A stretch of 64,000 nucleotides of DNA from Thiobacillus denitrificans (GCA_002403375.1 DHHQ01000001.1:13465-77464), one strand, 5' to 3'. Shown: positions 1-11,027, counted from the stretch's first letter. Translations and numbers: made by a program. Notes: generated from the letters alone by a model not told the origin.

Positions 1-285
1 CGGATAGCGAGGGTCGCGCAGCAATTCCTCCAGGTTCAGCGGATAGCGCCGCGCCTTGCCCGGGGTGTTGGCGTAGAACTGCTCGATGGCGCGACGGAAC
101 TGGCCGCCGACGAACAGCAGTTCCTGTTCCTTCTCGCGCTTCATCGCGGTGTGCCAGAGTTCCCCGGTCGCCGCGAGCCCGATGCTCATGATCGCGACCA
201 GGATCAGCAATCCGATGTAGCCGAAGCCGCGCGCGCGCTGCGGCGCGGCTGCATGGTCGGGACGGGCCGGGGCGCGGGCGCTCAT
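1..285 (-). CDS. Type II secretion-type pseudopilin (partial, cut by window edge)
   Basis: An open frame of 95 codons runs off the left edge. It starts with a basic, Ala/Pro-rich leader, then has a GFGYIGLLILVAIMSIGL-like hydrophobic helix, the arrangement of a prepilin signal. The usual Glu at +5 of a pilin is not obvious (GFGYIGL), so this may be a minor or atypical pseudopilin. Behind the helix is a charged segment (KREKEQELLFVGGQFR) of the kind seen in secretion-system pseudopilins. It is the last visible gene of the secretion operon, with a 7-nt gap after the preceding pseudopilin stop. The C-terminus is outside the window. Confidence 0.7.
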   Translation of the reverse strand, partial: MSARAPARPDHAAAPQRARGFGYIGLLILVAIMSIGLAATGELWHTAMKREKEQELLFVGGQFRRAIEQFYANTPGKARRYPLNLEELLRDPRYP

Positions 286-292
286 GCTGCGG

Positions 293-688
293 CTACCATT
301 CGGCGTACGCCGAGCCGTCGCGGGCGCGGCCGTCGGCGCCGCTCCTGACGTCGTAGACGCCGCCCAGCTCCGGCTGCGGCGGCGGCACGACGACCCAGGT
401 GGCGTCGCTGTCGGTGATCGGGTCGGTCGGCACGCTGCGCAGGTAGCGCGCGGCGACCAGCTCGTCGAGCGCGTCGGGATAGCGCCCGGTGTCGCCGTAG
501 TACTTGTCGAGCGTCTGCCGCATCAGCGCCAGGTTGGCGTGCAGCACCGCCTCGCGCGACTTCTCCATGCTGGCGAAATAGCGCGGCACCGCGAGCGTCA
601 GCAGCGTCGCGATCACCGCCATCACGACCAGCAGTTCGATGAGGGTGAAGCCGGAGGTTCGCCGTCGCCGGTCCATGATGCGCCTCAC
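293..688 (-). CDS. GspG-like pseudopilin
   Basis: The 131-residue protein has a short basic leader followed by GFTLIELLVVMAVIATLL, a textbook type IV prepilin cleavage and methylation site: Gly at -1, Phe at +1, Glu at +5. This is followed by an amphipathic helix and a small C-terminal domain. It would be processed by a prepilin peptidase (not in this window) and enter the inner-membrane pseudopilus that pushes substrate through the secretin. The ATG overlaps the stop of the upstream pseudopilin gene (ATGA), which implies translational coupling and fixes this start. Confidence 0.85.
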   Translation of the reverse strand: MRRIMDRRRRTSGFTLIELLVVMAVIATLLTLAVPRYFASMEKSREAVLHANLALMRQTLDKYYGDTGRYPDALDELVAARYLRSVPTDPITDSDATWVVVPPPQPELGGVYDVRSGADGRARDGSAYAEW

Positions 689-1170
689 CAGTCCCGGTAG
701 GGAATCCCGTTGAGGCCGGTTCCCGGCGCCCGCGAATACACGTCGTACACGTCCTCGCCGGCCTCGGGCACGTCGTGCGGGCTGGCGTAGCTGCGCAGGC
801 CCCAGCTCTCCCCGGCGGGCAGCGCGGCGTCGGCCACCATCGGGTCGCGCGGGATGCGGCGCAGGAAGTAGATCCTTTTCTTGCGGGACGGACTGCTCGC
901 GTCGGGGACCCCCTCGACCAGCACGTCGAGCGAGGACGGGTACGCCGACTGCCCGACCGTGTGCTCGACGCGCCCCTCCTCGACCGCCTGCATGTAGGCG
1001 TCGAGCGCGCCGCGGATCTCGCGCAGCGCCAGCCGCAGCTCCTGTTCCTTGTTGCGCTTCACCACCACCTCGGCGAGCGGAAACGCGACCGTCGCCAGCA
1101 GCGCGACGATGGCGACCGTCACCACCAGCTCGATCAGCGTGAAGCCGGCGGGCGGCGGACGGCGGCTCAT
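685..1170 (-). CDS. Pseudopilin (GspG/PulG-like)
   Basis: This 161-residue protein begins MSRRPPPAGF and continues TLIELVVTVAIVALLATVAF, a canonical prepilin N-terminus (Gly/Phe cleavage site, Glu at +5). The helix continues into KRNKEQELRLALREIRGALDAY. The C-terminal part has many Pro and Arg residues and ends at Trp161. It overlaps the secretin gene upstream by 4 nt and the next pseudopilin downstream by 4 nt, so it is the first of three pseudopilins behind the secretin. The role is inferred from the signal and the context. Confidence 0.85.
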   Translation of the reverse strand: MSRRPPPAGFTLIELVVTVAIVALLATVAFPLAEVVVKRNKEQELRLALREIRGALDAYMQAVEEGRVEHTVGQSAYPSSLDVLVEGVPDASSPSRKKRIYFLRRIPRDPMVADAALPAGESWGLRSYASPHDVPEAGEDVYDVYSRAPGTGLNGIPYRDW

Positions 1171-3443
1171 GGCGCCACCTTCACCGTGTGCGGCGCCGGC
1201 ACGCTCGCCGGAAGCTCGTCGCCGTCGGGCCCGGTCGGCTCGAGGCGGCCGACCGCGATCTGCGATTGCGGGTGGGCGGCGAGCGCCTCGAACGCCAGCG
1301 TGACGACGCTGCCCGAGCCGCTGGCGCCGTCGCCCGAGCCTGCGAGGTCGACCCGGATCTGGCCGCCCGCCTCGTCGATGCTCTTGGAGAAGGTGGTCTG
1401 CGTGCCGGTCTGCCGGAGGAACCCGCCCTCGGTGACGTCGACCGCCTTCAGCACCGCGGGGTCGTAGCTCACCAGCAGCCCCATGCCCCCCACCGCCTGC
1501 GCCGACTGCGCGTTGAGCGTCACCGCGATCGTCTCGCCCGGCTTCGCCTGCTCGGGGCCCTGCCACGACAGCACCACCGCCGCGCTCGCCGGCGCGGGCT
1601 GAGGCTGCGGCACCGCGTCGCGGCGCACCTGGGCGGGCGGCGCCGTGCGCACGGCCGACGCCGCCGAGGTGCTGACGGCGACCGCGCCGAGCGGCTTCAT
1701 GCTGAACAGGTCGCTGCGCAGGCTGGCGTCGGTGCCCGACCAGTACTCCACCTCGGCCGCGTCGTGCAGCCGTGCGCTGCCGACGATGCGCGGGGTGATC
1801 GACAGCACGATCTCGGTCTTCTTGCCGTCGTCCTTGTGGCTCGAGAACAGGCGCCCGAGCACCGGCATCTGGCCGAGGCCCGGCACCTTGGAGGCGGTCT
1901 TGCGGTCCTCGTCGCTGATCAGGCCGGCGAGGACCTGCGTCTCGCCATCCTTCAGCCGCAGCACGGTGGCGGCGTTGCGGGTGCCGACCTCGTAGGCGAG
2001 CGTGCCGGACTGCTCGTTGGGCACTTCCTTGAGGATGGAACTCACGTCCAGGCTGACCTTGATCACGACTTCGTTGTCGAGGTGGATGTCGGGCTCGACC
2101 TCGAGCTTGAGACCCACGTCGAGGTACTGCACGCTGCCGGTGACGACCGGGGTGCCGGTGGAGACCGGCGTCACCGCGTTGGTGATCACCGGCACCCGGC
2201 TGCCGATCATGACCTTGGCCTTCTCGCGGTTGCGCACCCGGATGCGCGGGCTGGCGAGCACGTTGGTGTCGCCGTCCTCGAGCTTGAGGTTGAGCGTCGC
2301 GCTCAACGGGCTGGCGAGCAGTTCGTTGCGGTTGAGGTCGCGCAGCTGGCCGAGCGTCGTCGCCGAGTCGGGCGTCTTCAGCGTGAAGCTGCTCGGCCAG
2401 TTGATGCCCAGCTCGCTCAGCCGCGAGGTGCTCACCTCGAGCACCTCTACCTCGAGCATGACCTCGGGCTCGGCGACGTCCTGGTCGGCGATCATCTTCT
2501 CGGCGAGGCGGATCGCGTCGGGCGTGTCGCGCATCACGATCGAGTTGGTCTTCTCGTGGATGAAGATGTCCTTGGTCTTCAGCAGCGTCTTGATCATGGT
2601 CAGGATCTGCTTGGGGTCGGCGTTGGTGAGGTGGAAGCTCCTGACCTTGAGGTCCTGGTAGTCCTTGAGCTTGGCGGGCGTGCTCGGGTAGACGAACACC
2701 GTGTTGTCGCTGATCACCTTCTTCTCCAGCTGGTTCTGCAGCAGGATCAGGTTGATCGTGTCCTCGACCGAGACGTCGCGCACGAAGATCGAGGTCTTGA
2801 GGTCGGGCTTGACGTCGCGGTCGAGCAGCACGTTGATGCCGCTGGTGCGCGACAGCGCCTCGAACACCATCTTCAGGTTGGCGTCGCGGAACTGCAGGGT
2901 GACGGGCTTGGTGAACTTCGCCTTCAGCGTCGGTTCGGCCAGCCGCTGCTTCGCCTCGCGCTCGGCGAGCTGACGCTGCAGCAGCAGCGCTTGGCCGTTC
3001 TTCGGGTTCTCCAGCAGCACCGGCTTGAGGATCGCGCGCGCCGCGTCGAGCTCGTCCTTCTTCATCCGGGCCTCGGCGTCGGCCAGGACGGCGGCGTGGC
3101 GCCGGTCCATCTCCAGCGTCTCGAGGCCGAGGCGGGCCCGGCTGTTGGTGGGGTCGATGCCGAGCGCGCGCGTGAAGATCGCCTGCGCGACGTCGGGGTG
3201 GCCTGCGGCGCGCTCGCTGGCGGCGGCGGCGAGCAGCCGGTTGACCGTCTGCTCGCGGCTGCGCAGCAGGTCGGCACGGTAGCTCACGTTGCCGGGCTCG
3301 GCCGCTGACGCCTCGGCGAGCTTCGCCAGGCCCTCCTCGACCTGCCCCGCCTCCATCATCTCCAGGCCTTCGCGGTTGAGCGTCTGCGCCGCGCATCCCG
3401 CAAGCAGCACGGCCAGCACGAGGATCCCCCGGATTCGCATCAT
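1167..3443 (-). CDS. Secretin (GspD-like) lipoprotein with TPR region and C-terminal cohesin-like domain
   Basis: The 758-residue outer-membrane channel of the system. A lipoprotein signal ends in LLAGC (Cys17), so the protein may reach the outer membrane without a pilotin. Residues about 20-155 are TPR-like, about 178-250 form an STN/N0-type domain, about 265-335 a secretin N-domain, and about 400-580 the secretin beta-barrel core (VPVITN... and a DVGLKLEVEPDI stretch). Residues about 625-750 resemble a cohesin-type beta domain (a GLLVSYDPAVLKAVDV segment), unusual for a classical GspD. A close relative is the set annotated in some betaproteobacteria as secretion system X. It overlaps its neighbours by 4 nt on both sides. 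Confidence 0.88.
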   Translation of the reverse strand: MMRIRGILVLAVLLAGCAAQTLNREGLEMMEAGQVEEGLAKLAEASAAEPGNVSYRADLLRSREQTVNRLLAAAASERAAGHPDVAQAIFTRALGIDPTNSRARLGLETLEMDRRHAAVLADAEARMKKDELDAARAILKPVLLENPKNGQALLLQRQLAEREAKQRLAEPTLKAKFTKPVTLQFRDANLKMVFEALSRTSGINVLLDRDVKPDLKTSIFVRDVSVEDTINLILLQNQLEKKVISDNTVFVYPSTPAKLKDYQDLKVRSFHLTNADPKQILTMIKTLLKTKDIFIHEKTNSIVMRDTPDAIRLAEKMIADQDVAEPEVMLEVEVLEVSTSRLSELGINWPSSFTLKTPDSATTLGQLRDLNRNELLASPLSATLNLKLEDGDTNVLASPRIRVRNREKAKVMIGSRVPVITNAVTPVSTGTPVVTGSVQYLDVGLKLEVEPDIHLDNEVVIKVSLDVSSILKEVPNEQSGTLAYEVGTRNAATVLRLKDGETQVLAGLISDEDRKTASKVPGLGQMPVLGRLFSSHKDDGKKTEIVLSITPRIVGSARLHDAAEVEYWSGTDASLRSDLFSMKPLGAVAVSTSAASAVRTAPPAQVRRDAVPQPQPAPASAAVVLSWQGPEQAKPGETIAVTLNAQSAQAVGGMGLLVSYDPAVLKAVDVTEGGFLRQTGTQTTFSKSIDEAGGQIRVDLAGSGDGASGSGSVVTLAFEALAAHPQSQIAVGRLEPTGPDGDELPASVPAPHTVKVAP

Positions 3444-3958
3444 GTGTCTCCCGTGCTGAGCGTCTGGCGGATGTCGAGCGGCAGGTAGGTCAGCTCCAGC
3501 CTGCCGCGCGTGAGACGTTCGACGCGATACGTGTTGTCGATCACCTCCCCTTCGGAAACCGTGTAGATGCGCTCGCCGCGCACCAGCAGGATGAGGGTGA
3601 CGCCATCCTCGACGTAGCGGCCGAGATAGCTGAACGGCAGCGGCGGCGCGGTGGGCGGCGGCGGCGGCCGGGGCTTGGGCGGCGGCGGGGGCGGCGGCGG
3701 CACGTACCAGGACACCGCGCCGAACGCGTTGCCGGCCACCGGGTCGTCCGCCGGCGCCGCGGCCGGGGGTGGCAGCCGCTCCAGTTCGACCCGCAGCGCG
3801 GCTACCCGCGGCGGCGCCTCGGCCGGCGCGGCCGGCGCGCCGGCGTGCGCCTGCCTGGGCTCGGCCTGCCGCCCGTCGTGCGGAAGCAGCGACAGGACGA
3901 CCGAGACGGCAAGCGCCGCGAACAGCATGCGCCGATGCCAGGGCCGCAGCGCCTTCAT
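3440..3958 (-). CDS. Inner-membrane GspC/PilP-like protein, proline-rich
   Basis: A 172-residue protein with one N-terminal membrane segment (about residues 11-26), an Ala/Pro-rich periplasmic linker containing two poly-Pro runs (about 87-107), and a small C-terminal beta domain (about 108-160). This architecture matches GspC/PilP, which links the inner-membrane platform to the secretin. It sits directly before the secretin gene, and its start overlaps the pilO-like stop (ATGA). Sequence similarity to GspC is weak, so the call rests mainly on architecture and position. Confidence 0.6.
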   Translation of the reverse strand: MKALRPWHRRMLFAALAVSVVLSLLPHDGRQAEPRQAHAGAPAAPAEAPPRVAALRVELERLPPPAAAPADDPVAGNAFGAVSWYVPPPPPPPPKPRPPPPPTAPPLPFSYLGRYVEDGVTLILLVRGERIYTVSEGEVIDNTYRVERLTRGRLELTYLPLDIRQTLSTGDT

Positions 3959-4500
3959 GACGGCTGCTCCAGATAGAGCACCAGCCGGATCGTGGCGTCG
4001 ACCAGCGGGTCGCCGACCTTCTGGCGCTCGAACTGCACCTGTTCGAGCGAGGCGATCGGGATCGTCGCGCCGGCGCTCGCCAGGAAACGGCGGATCTGCC
4101 GGTACTCGCCGCGGACCGGCAGCGTCAGCTGCAGGCGGGTCAGGCGGCCGACGCGATCGTAGCTCGGCTTGTATTCGCCCTGGTCGAGGCTGAGCCCGCA
4201 GCCCTGCGCGGTGGCGGCGATCTTGCCGATCCAGTCGGGCGAGCTGCGCTCGTCGGGGAACGCGCGGTAGAACTCGGCGAGCTGCTCGGCGGCCGGGCGC
4301 TCGCCGGACGCCAGCTGGCGGCTCGCCCGCGCGATGCGTTCCTGCAGCGAGGCGGCGTCGAGGCGCGCCTCGGCGAGGCGCTGCTCGGCGGGCACGACGG
4401 CGGAAAAATAGAACGCCGTCGCCGCCACCCACACGCCGAGGCCGACCACCCCCGGCCAGCCGAGGCGGCGTCCGATCGCGCGGTCGAGGCGGGTGCTCAC
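3955..4500 (-). CDS. PilO-like inner-membrane secretion protein
   Basis: This 181-residue protein has one N-terminal transmembrane segment (about residues 17-35), a coiled-coil region (about 38-65) and a C-terminal ferredoxin-like domain, the arrangement of PilO/GspM. A GTG start at 4500 is chosen because it overlaps the TGA of the pilN-like gene (GTGA); no ATG sits closer. It is the last of the pilM-N-O-like trio, which replaces the fused GspL of classical type II systems. Confidence 0.7.
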   Translation of the reverse strand: MSTRLDRAIGRRLGWPGVVGLGVWVAATAFYFSAVVPAEQRLAEARLDAASLQERIARASRQLASGERPAAEQLAEFYRAFPDERSSPDWIGKIAATAQGCGLSLDQGEYKPSYDRVGRLTRLQLTLPVRGEYRQIRRFLASAGATIPIASLEQVQFERQKVGDPLVDATIRLVLYLEQPS

Positions 4501-5039
4501 GGCGCCTCCCGCTTCCACACCGCGACGAGGGAGAAGCGCACCGGCTTCTCCGGATCGGCGTGCTGCACCTGGTGGTTCTGCAGCAGCACGCTGCCGAACA
4601 CCTCGCGCTTGCCGAGCTGGCGGACGTACTCGAGCATGGCGTCGAAGGTCTTCGCCTCCGCGCTGATCACGACCGTGCCCTTCTTGAGGTCCGGCGCCAT
4701 CGACAGCAGCGCGACGTGCTCGCCGGCCGACGCCTCCACCGCGCGGAACAGGGTGTCCCACGGCAGGCTCAGCTCGCGCAGCACCTGGTTGGCGTGCTGC
4801 ACCTCGAGCGCCTGCTCGCGGGCCGCCTCGGCGGAGACCGGCCGCAGCGCGCGGGCGCGATGGCCCGCCAGGCGCTCGGCACGGTCGACACGCGCCTCCC
4901 ACTGCACGATGCGCTGCCCGAGATCGCGGTAGTAGCCCGCCGCCAGGGCGAGCGCCACCAGCGACGTCGCCAGCACCGCAAGCCCCACCCACGGACGCGG
5001 GCGGCCGGTGCCCTGGTAGTCGAGTCGCAGCGCGCGCAT
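4497..5039 (-). CDS. PilN-like inner-membrane secretion protein
   Basis: 180 residues: a short cytoplasmic N-terminus (MRALRLDYQ) that would contact the PilM-like protein, a transmembrane segment (about residues 18-40), a helical coiled-coil part (about 43-85) and a ferredoxin-like periplasmic domain. This is the PilN organisation. It sits 3 nt downstream of the pilM-like stop and overlaps the pilO-like start by 4 nt. It is needed for platform assembly in the type IV pilus and type II secretion families. Confidence 0.72.
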   Translation of the reverse strand: MRALRLDYQGTGRPRPWVGLAVLATSLVALALAAGYYRDLGQRIVQWEARVDRAERLAGHRARALRPVSAEAAREQALEVQHANQVLRELSLPWDTLFRAVEASAGEHVALLSMAPDLKKGTVVISAEAKTFDAMLEYVRQLGKREVFGSVLLQNHQVQHADPEKPVRFSLVAVWKREAP

Positions 5040-5042
5040 GGC

Positions 5043-5865
5043 CTAGCCCTCCTGCGCCGCGAGCACGCGGGCCGCATCCGCCGGCACGGCGCCGCCGGAC
5101 TGCTTCGGCACCAGCAGGTGGAACTGCCAGCGGTCGTTGTCGGGCAGCTTGACGTCGTCGCGCCCGAACGCCCACACGAAGACGTCGCGCGCGGCCGCCT
5201 CGGGGTCGGCGAGATAGGCTTCGCGCGCGAGGATCAGGCCGAGCTCGACGCGCCAGCCGGGGCCGATGCGCTGGCTGCGGAGGCGCACCCAGCGTCCCTG
5301 CTGCAGCAGCGCGAGGCACAGGCTGCCCGGCTCCAGCAGGGCCAGCCAGGCGTGCCGCCCCTGCAGGCGGCGGCGCTGCTCGTTGCAGACCGCCATCAGC
5401 CTCGGCTGGATCGACTCGAGGCGGACCCCGGCGGCGGCGAAGGTCTCGCGCAATGCGCCCGGCAACGCGGCGTCGACCGCGCTCGCCGGCCGCGGCGTCC
5501 CGGCGCGCGCGTCGCTCACCCGCAGGTCCCATTGCGCGGCCGCGTCGCCGTACACCCGCTCGAAGCAGTGGCGCGCGAAGGCGGCCTCCTCGTCGGCGCC
5601 GCCGAGGGCGTCGCTCCAGGGGACCAGCGCGTAGCGCACCAGGCGGTTGGCGAGGATCACCCGCGCCCGCGCGCCGCGGCCTGCGACGCCCGGCAGCGCG
5701 GCGCGCAGCGCGTCGACGGCACCGCGCCAGGGCGGCGCCTCCGGCGCGCCTGCCGCGACCGTCAGCCGCTCGTGCGTGACCGTCTTGCGCACGCCGCGCC
5801 AGCCGAGCGTGCGCGCGGTATGCACCAGGCTCACCTGGTCGGGCGCGAGTTCGACCAGCAGGTCG

Positions 5866-5885
<20 letters not shown>
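5043..5885 (-). CDS. PilM/GspL-like cytoplasmic assembly protein
   Basis: A 280-residue soluble protein with an actin-like fold typical of PilM and the cytoplasmic part of GspL. The N-terminus (LLVELAPDQVSLV) matches the phosphate-loop region. No transmembrane segment is present, so the membrane part is supplied by the separate PilN-like protein. The start overlaps the end of gspE by 20 nt. It probably couples the GspE ATPase to the inner-membrane platform. Divergent family; the position between gspE and pilN-like supports the call. Confidence 0.65.
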
Positions 5886-7556
<1,671 letters not shown>

Positions 7557-7560
<4 letters not shown>

Positions 7561-8744
7561 TGAATGCTCCCCGCGAGTTCGAAGATCGGGAAATACATGA
7601 GCACCACGATGAGGCCGATCACCACGCCGATGAACGCCATCAGCAGCGGCTCGAACAGCCGGGTGAAGCGCTCGACCCAGCGCGCGGTCTCCTCCTCGTG
7701 GAAGGCGGCGACGCGCTCCATCATCTCGCCCATGCGGCCGGTGCGCTCGCCGACGCGCAGCATCCTCAGTGCCACCGCGGTGGTCAGCCCGTAGCGCTCC
7801 ATCGCGACCGACAGCGGCTGGCCCTCGCGGATGCACGCCGACGCCTGCACCAGCCGGGCGCGCAGGCCCGTCTCCAGCAGGTCGGACACCAGGCCGAGCG
7901 ACGGCAGCACCGGCATGCCGCCGCGCAGCAGCATGCCGAGCGAGCGGTAGAAGCGGGCGAGCTGGTAGACGTGCAGCCGCTCGCCGATGGCCGGCGCCCG
8001 CCACAGCGCGCGCTGCAGCCGCTGGCGGCTGGCCGGGCGGGTGGCGGCGTAGAGCGCGCCGCCGACGACCAGCAGCGTGCCGGCGAGGATCGCCGCGCCG
8101 TGCGATTCCAGCAGCTGGCCCCAGCGCATCAGCAGCTGCGACATCAGCGGCAGCTCGCTGCCGATGTCGGCGTAGAGGTGACTGAAGCGCGGCACCACGT
8201 AGACCATCAGGAACAGCGTCACCAGCCCGCCGACCGCGGCGAGCAGCAGCGGATAGATCGACGCGCTGACCACCTGCCGTTTGACGGCGTCCATCTGCGA
8301 CTGGTAGGCGATGTAGCGCGCCAGCGCCTCGGGCAGGTCGCCGGTGCGCTCGCTCGCGCGCACGGTCGCCACGTAGAGCGGCGGGAAATCGGCCGGGGTG
8401 GCCTGCAGCGCATGCGAAAACGAATGCCCCTCGTAGAGGGTGGCGATGATCCCCGCGAGCACCTGCTTGACCTCGGGCCGCTGCTCCTTTTCCGCCAGCG
8501 TCTCCAGCGACTCGACCAGCGCGAGCCCGGCCTGCAGCAGCGCCAGCAGTTCCTGGCTGAACAGCACCAGCGGGAAATGCCCGCGCGGCCGGGTCCACGC
8601 CGGCCAGCCGGCCTTCGCCCTGACCCCGATCACCGTGTAGCCGCGCGCCAGCATCTGGCGGGCGGCGTCGCCGGCGTCGGCGGCCTCGACCACCCACGCG
8701 CTCAGGTTCTCGTTGCCGCGCAAGGCCTTGATCTCGTAGCGCAT
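7557..8744 (-). CDS. gspF: Type II secretion inner-membrane platform protein GspF
   Basis: 395 residues, the normal GspF length, with two tandem cytoplasmic T2SSF helical domains and three membrane segments (about residues 167-190, 215-240 and 365-388). The characteristic GLAL(V)ESLETLAEKEQRP segment near residue 85 and a repeat in the second half (about 255-360) are visible. It anchors GspE and the pseudopilus base. It lies between gspG (10-nt gap) and gspE (4-nt overlap). Confidence 0.93.
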
Positions 8745-8754
8745 GCGTCCCCCG

Positions 8755-9186
8755 CTACCAGCTGGTGATGTCGACGGCGTCGCCGTCGCCGCCGGGCCGG
8801 CCGTCGCGGCCGTACGACAGCAGGTCGTATTCGCCGTGCTCGCCGGGCGCCACGAAGACGTAGGGATTGCCCCAGGGATCGAGCGGGACCGCCTTCTGCA
8901 GGTAGGGACCGTCCCAGCGGGTTTCGTTGGCCGGCGCGCTCACCAGGCTGGCGAGCCCCTGCTCGCTGCTCGGGTAGTGGCCGACGTCCAGCCGGAACTG
9001 GTCGAGCGCCTTGCCGAGCGCGTCGATCTGGGCGCGCGCGACCTTGACCTCGGACTTGCCGATCTGCGAAAAGTATCGCGGCCCCACGTAGCCGGCGAGC
9101 AGGCCGATGATCACCATGACCACCAGCAGCTCGAGCAGGGTGAATCCCCGCGCGCGCGGCTTGCCGACATTCCGGATTTTCTGCAT
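8755..9186 (-). CDS. gspG: Major pseudopilin GspG
   Basis: 143 residues from an ATG at 9186, preceded by a strong GGAGGGGG ribosome site, preferred to an upstream in-frame ATG at 9240. The prepilin site is GFTLLELLVVMVIIGLLAGY with Glu at +5. The C-terminal half keeps the GspG features: QIDALGKALDQFRLDVGHYP, the DPWGNPY loop and a DLLSYGRDG calcium-binding-type segment. First gene of the secretion operon; the 168 nt before it holds the promoter region. Confidence 0.95.
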   Translation of the reverse strand: MQKIRNVGKPRARGFTLLELLVVMVIIGLLAGYVGPRYFSQIGKSEVKVARAQIDALGKALDQFRLDVGHYPSSEQGLASLVSAPANETRWDGPYLQKAVPLDPWGNPYVFVAPGEHGEYDLLSYGRDGRPGGDGDAVDITSW

Positions 9187-9354
9187 CGCTACCCCCTCCA
9201 TCCTGTTGCATGCCCCCGTGCCGACAGGGGCTGGTCTCACCTTAGCGCTACCGCTGCAGGCTGGCTGTGGGGGGTTCCGCGTATTCGTTCATGCGGGGTG
9301 GACCGTATTTCCGAGGTAGGTGAACCCTGTAGCCGGGCACCCCGGCTGCGACGG
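9187..9354. other. Intergenic region between sensor kinase and secretion operon
   Basis: 168 nt without a gene. It holds the ribosome site of gspG at its left end. At the right end a short GC-rich inverted repeat (AGCCGGG / CCCGGCT around 9331-9347) follows the sensor-kinase stop and may end that transcript. It has no T-tract. No convincing promoter box was found. Confidence 0.4.
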
Positions 9355-10908
9355 CTAGCCGGAAACGGGCGCGCAGGGCCACGACACCTCGACGCGGGTG
9401 CCCTGCCCGGGCGCCGACGCGATGCGGCAGTCGCCGCCGGAGAACGACGCGCGCTCGCGCATGCTGAGCAGGCCGAGTCCCCTGCCGCCGGGCTCGGCGT
9501 AGCCCACGCTGTCGGGGTCGAAGCCGCAGCCGTTGTCCTCGACCAGCAGGCGCAGCGTGTCGCCCGCGCGGTCGAGGCGCACCCGCACGCGATCGGCGCC
9601 GGCGTGCTTGACGATGTTGTTGGTCGCTTCCTGGAGGATGCGGAACAGCGTGATCTGCAGCGGCACCGGCACGTCTTCCTCGACGACGTCGAACGCCTTG
9701 TCGACGGCGATGTGGCCGCACGCCGCCTCGAACTCGCGGAAGAACCACGACAGCGTGGGCAGGATGCCGAGGTCGTCGAGGATCGACGGCCGCAACGCGG
9801 TCGACACCCGGCGCACCTCGACCAGCGCCTCCTTGACGCGGGGTATCAGCTGCTGCAGCGACTCGCCGGCCTCCGAGGCCGCCCCCGCGGCGAGCTGCCG
9901 GGCGGCGTTTTCCAGCGCCAGCTTGATCAGGCTCAACGACTGCCCCAGCCCGTCGTGCAGGTCGAGCGCGATGCGCCGCCGCTCGTCCTCCTGGATCGTC
10001 GCCAGCATGCACGAGAGGCGCTGCAGTTCGTCGTGCGACTCGCGCAGCGCCTGCGCGGTGCGCACCTGCTCGGTGGTGTCGCGCAGGATAGTCGACAGGT
10101 TCTCGACCTCGCCGTCTGCGCCGCGGTGCGCGATGATGACCTGCGAGACGTGGATGTCGCGCCCGTCGCGGTCGTGCAGCAGCGTCTCGCCGGCCCACAC
10201 GCCGTCGCGGATCGCGGCGGGGATGGCCTCGTTGCGGATCTTCGCCTTCACCGGCGGGTCGCACTGCTGGCACAGGCTGCGCTGCGAGACGTCGTCGTCG
10301 GGTCCGAGCCCGAGCAGTTCGCGCCCGGCCGGGTTCAGGTACAGCATCCGGCCCTCGGCGTCGGCCATCGCGACATAGTCGGTGGTCTGCTCGAGGATGG
10401 TCAGCAGGCGCGCCTGCGTGCCCTCGCTGACCACGCGCCTTTCCTTCTCCAGGCACGCCAGGCACTGCAGTTCCTCGAACAGCCGCTGGTAGCCGGCCTC
10501 GGACTGCTTCTGGCCGCTGATGTCGCCGACCATCACCACGGCGTGCAGGGCGTCGGACCCGCGCAGCGGCTGCTGCGGCCTGACCAGCGGCTGCACCAGC
10601 AGCGAGAGGTGGCGCTTGAGCAGCGGGTCGTACACCTCGCATTCGGTGCGATCGCCGCGCGCCAGGCGGGCCGCCGCGGTGAGCCAGAGCCCCTTGAAGT
10701 AGCACGCCGGGTCGCTGCAATCGGGGTGCAGCACGTGGTGCAGCGACAGCCCCCTGACGCCGGCGACCGCGCCGAGCCCCCAGCGCTCGACCGTGCGGTT
10801 GGTGTGAATGAGATGGCCCTCGCCGTCGAGCAGGCAGATCAGCTGCGGCATCAGGTCCGCCGCCGCCTGCCATTGCTGCTTGGCAACCTCCAGTGTGTGC
10901 GCGTCCAT
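9355..10908 (-). CDS. PAS-domain sensor histidine kinase, NarX/HisKA_3 type
   Basis: 517 residues from the ATG at 10908 (ribosome site GAGGGGA); the frame stays open further upstream. It has two PAS domains (about residues 10-130 and 165-285), a dimerisation/phospho-acceptor helix with ALDLHDGLGQ (about 320), and an HATPase with N-box EATNN, G1 DNGCGF and G2 GRGLGLL motifs. No membrane segment is visible, so it should sense in the cytoplasm. Cys pairs in the sensor part (HPDCSDPACY, LCQQC, CLAC) suggest metal or redox sensing, which is inference. The cognate LuxR-type regulator is not adjacent; the FixJ-type regulator at 11451 is a candidate. Confidence 0.88.
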   Translation of the reverse strand: MDAHTLEVAKQQWQAAADLMPQLICLLDGEGHLIHTNRTVERWGLGAVAGVRGLSLHHVLHPDCSDPACYFKGLWLTAAARLARGDRTECEVYDPLLKRHLSLLVQPLVRPQQPLRGSDALHAVVMVGDISGQKQSEAGYQRLFEELQCLACLEKERRVVSEGTQARLLTILEQTTDYVAMADAEGRMLYLNPAGRELLGLGPDDDVSQRSLCQQCDPPVKAKIRNEAIPAAIRDGVWAGETLLHDRDGRDIHVSQVIIAHRGADGEVENLSTILRDTTEQVRTAQALRESHDELQRLSCMLATIQEDERRRIALDLHDGLGQSLSLIKLALENAARQLAAGAASEAGESLQQLIPRVKEALVEVRRVSTALRPSILDDLGILPTLSWFFREFEAACGHIAVDKAFDVVEEDVPVPLQITLFRILQEATNNIVKHAGADRVRVRLDRAGDTLRLLVEDNGCGFDPDSVGYAEPGGRGLGLLSMRERASFSGGDCRIASAPGQGTRVEVSWPCAPVSG

Positions 10909-11027
10909 CCCTTGTCCCCTCGTGACCGCTTCACGTCCCCCCGAACCCGTCGCCCTGTACCCTGGGGGCGCCGGGCCGTCGGCGCCCGCTGCCGGCGCGC
11001 CGGCCGCGAGTCGTTGCGGCCGGCCGG

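Noticed and set aside
685..3396. A 903-codon frame that runs through the secretin region
   Set aside because: Only its last 161 codons are real (the pseudopilin at 685-1170). The rest is an Arg/Ala/Gly-rich shadow of the secretin gene.
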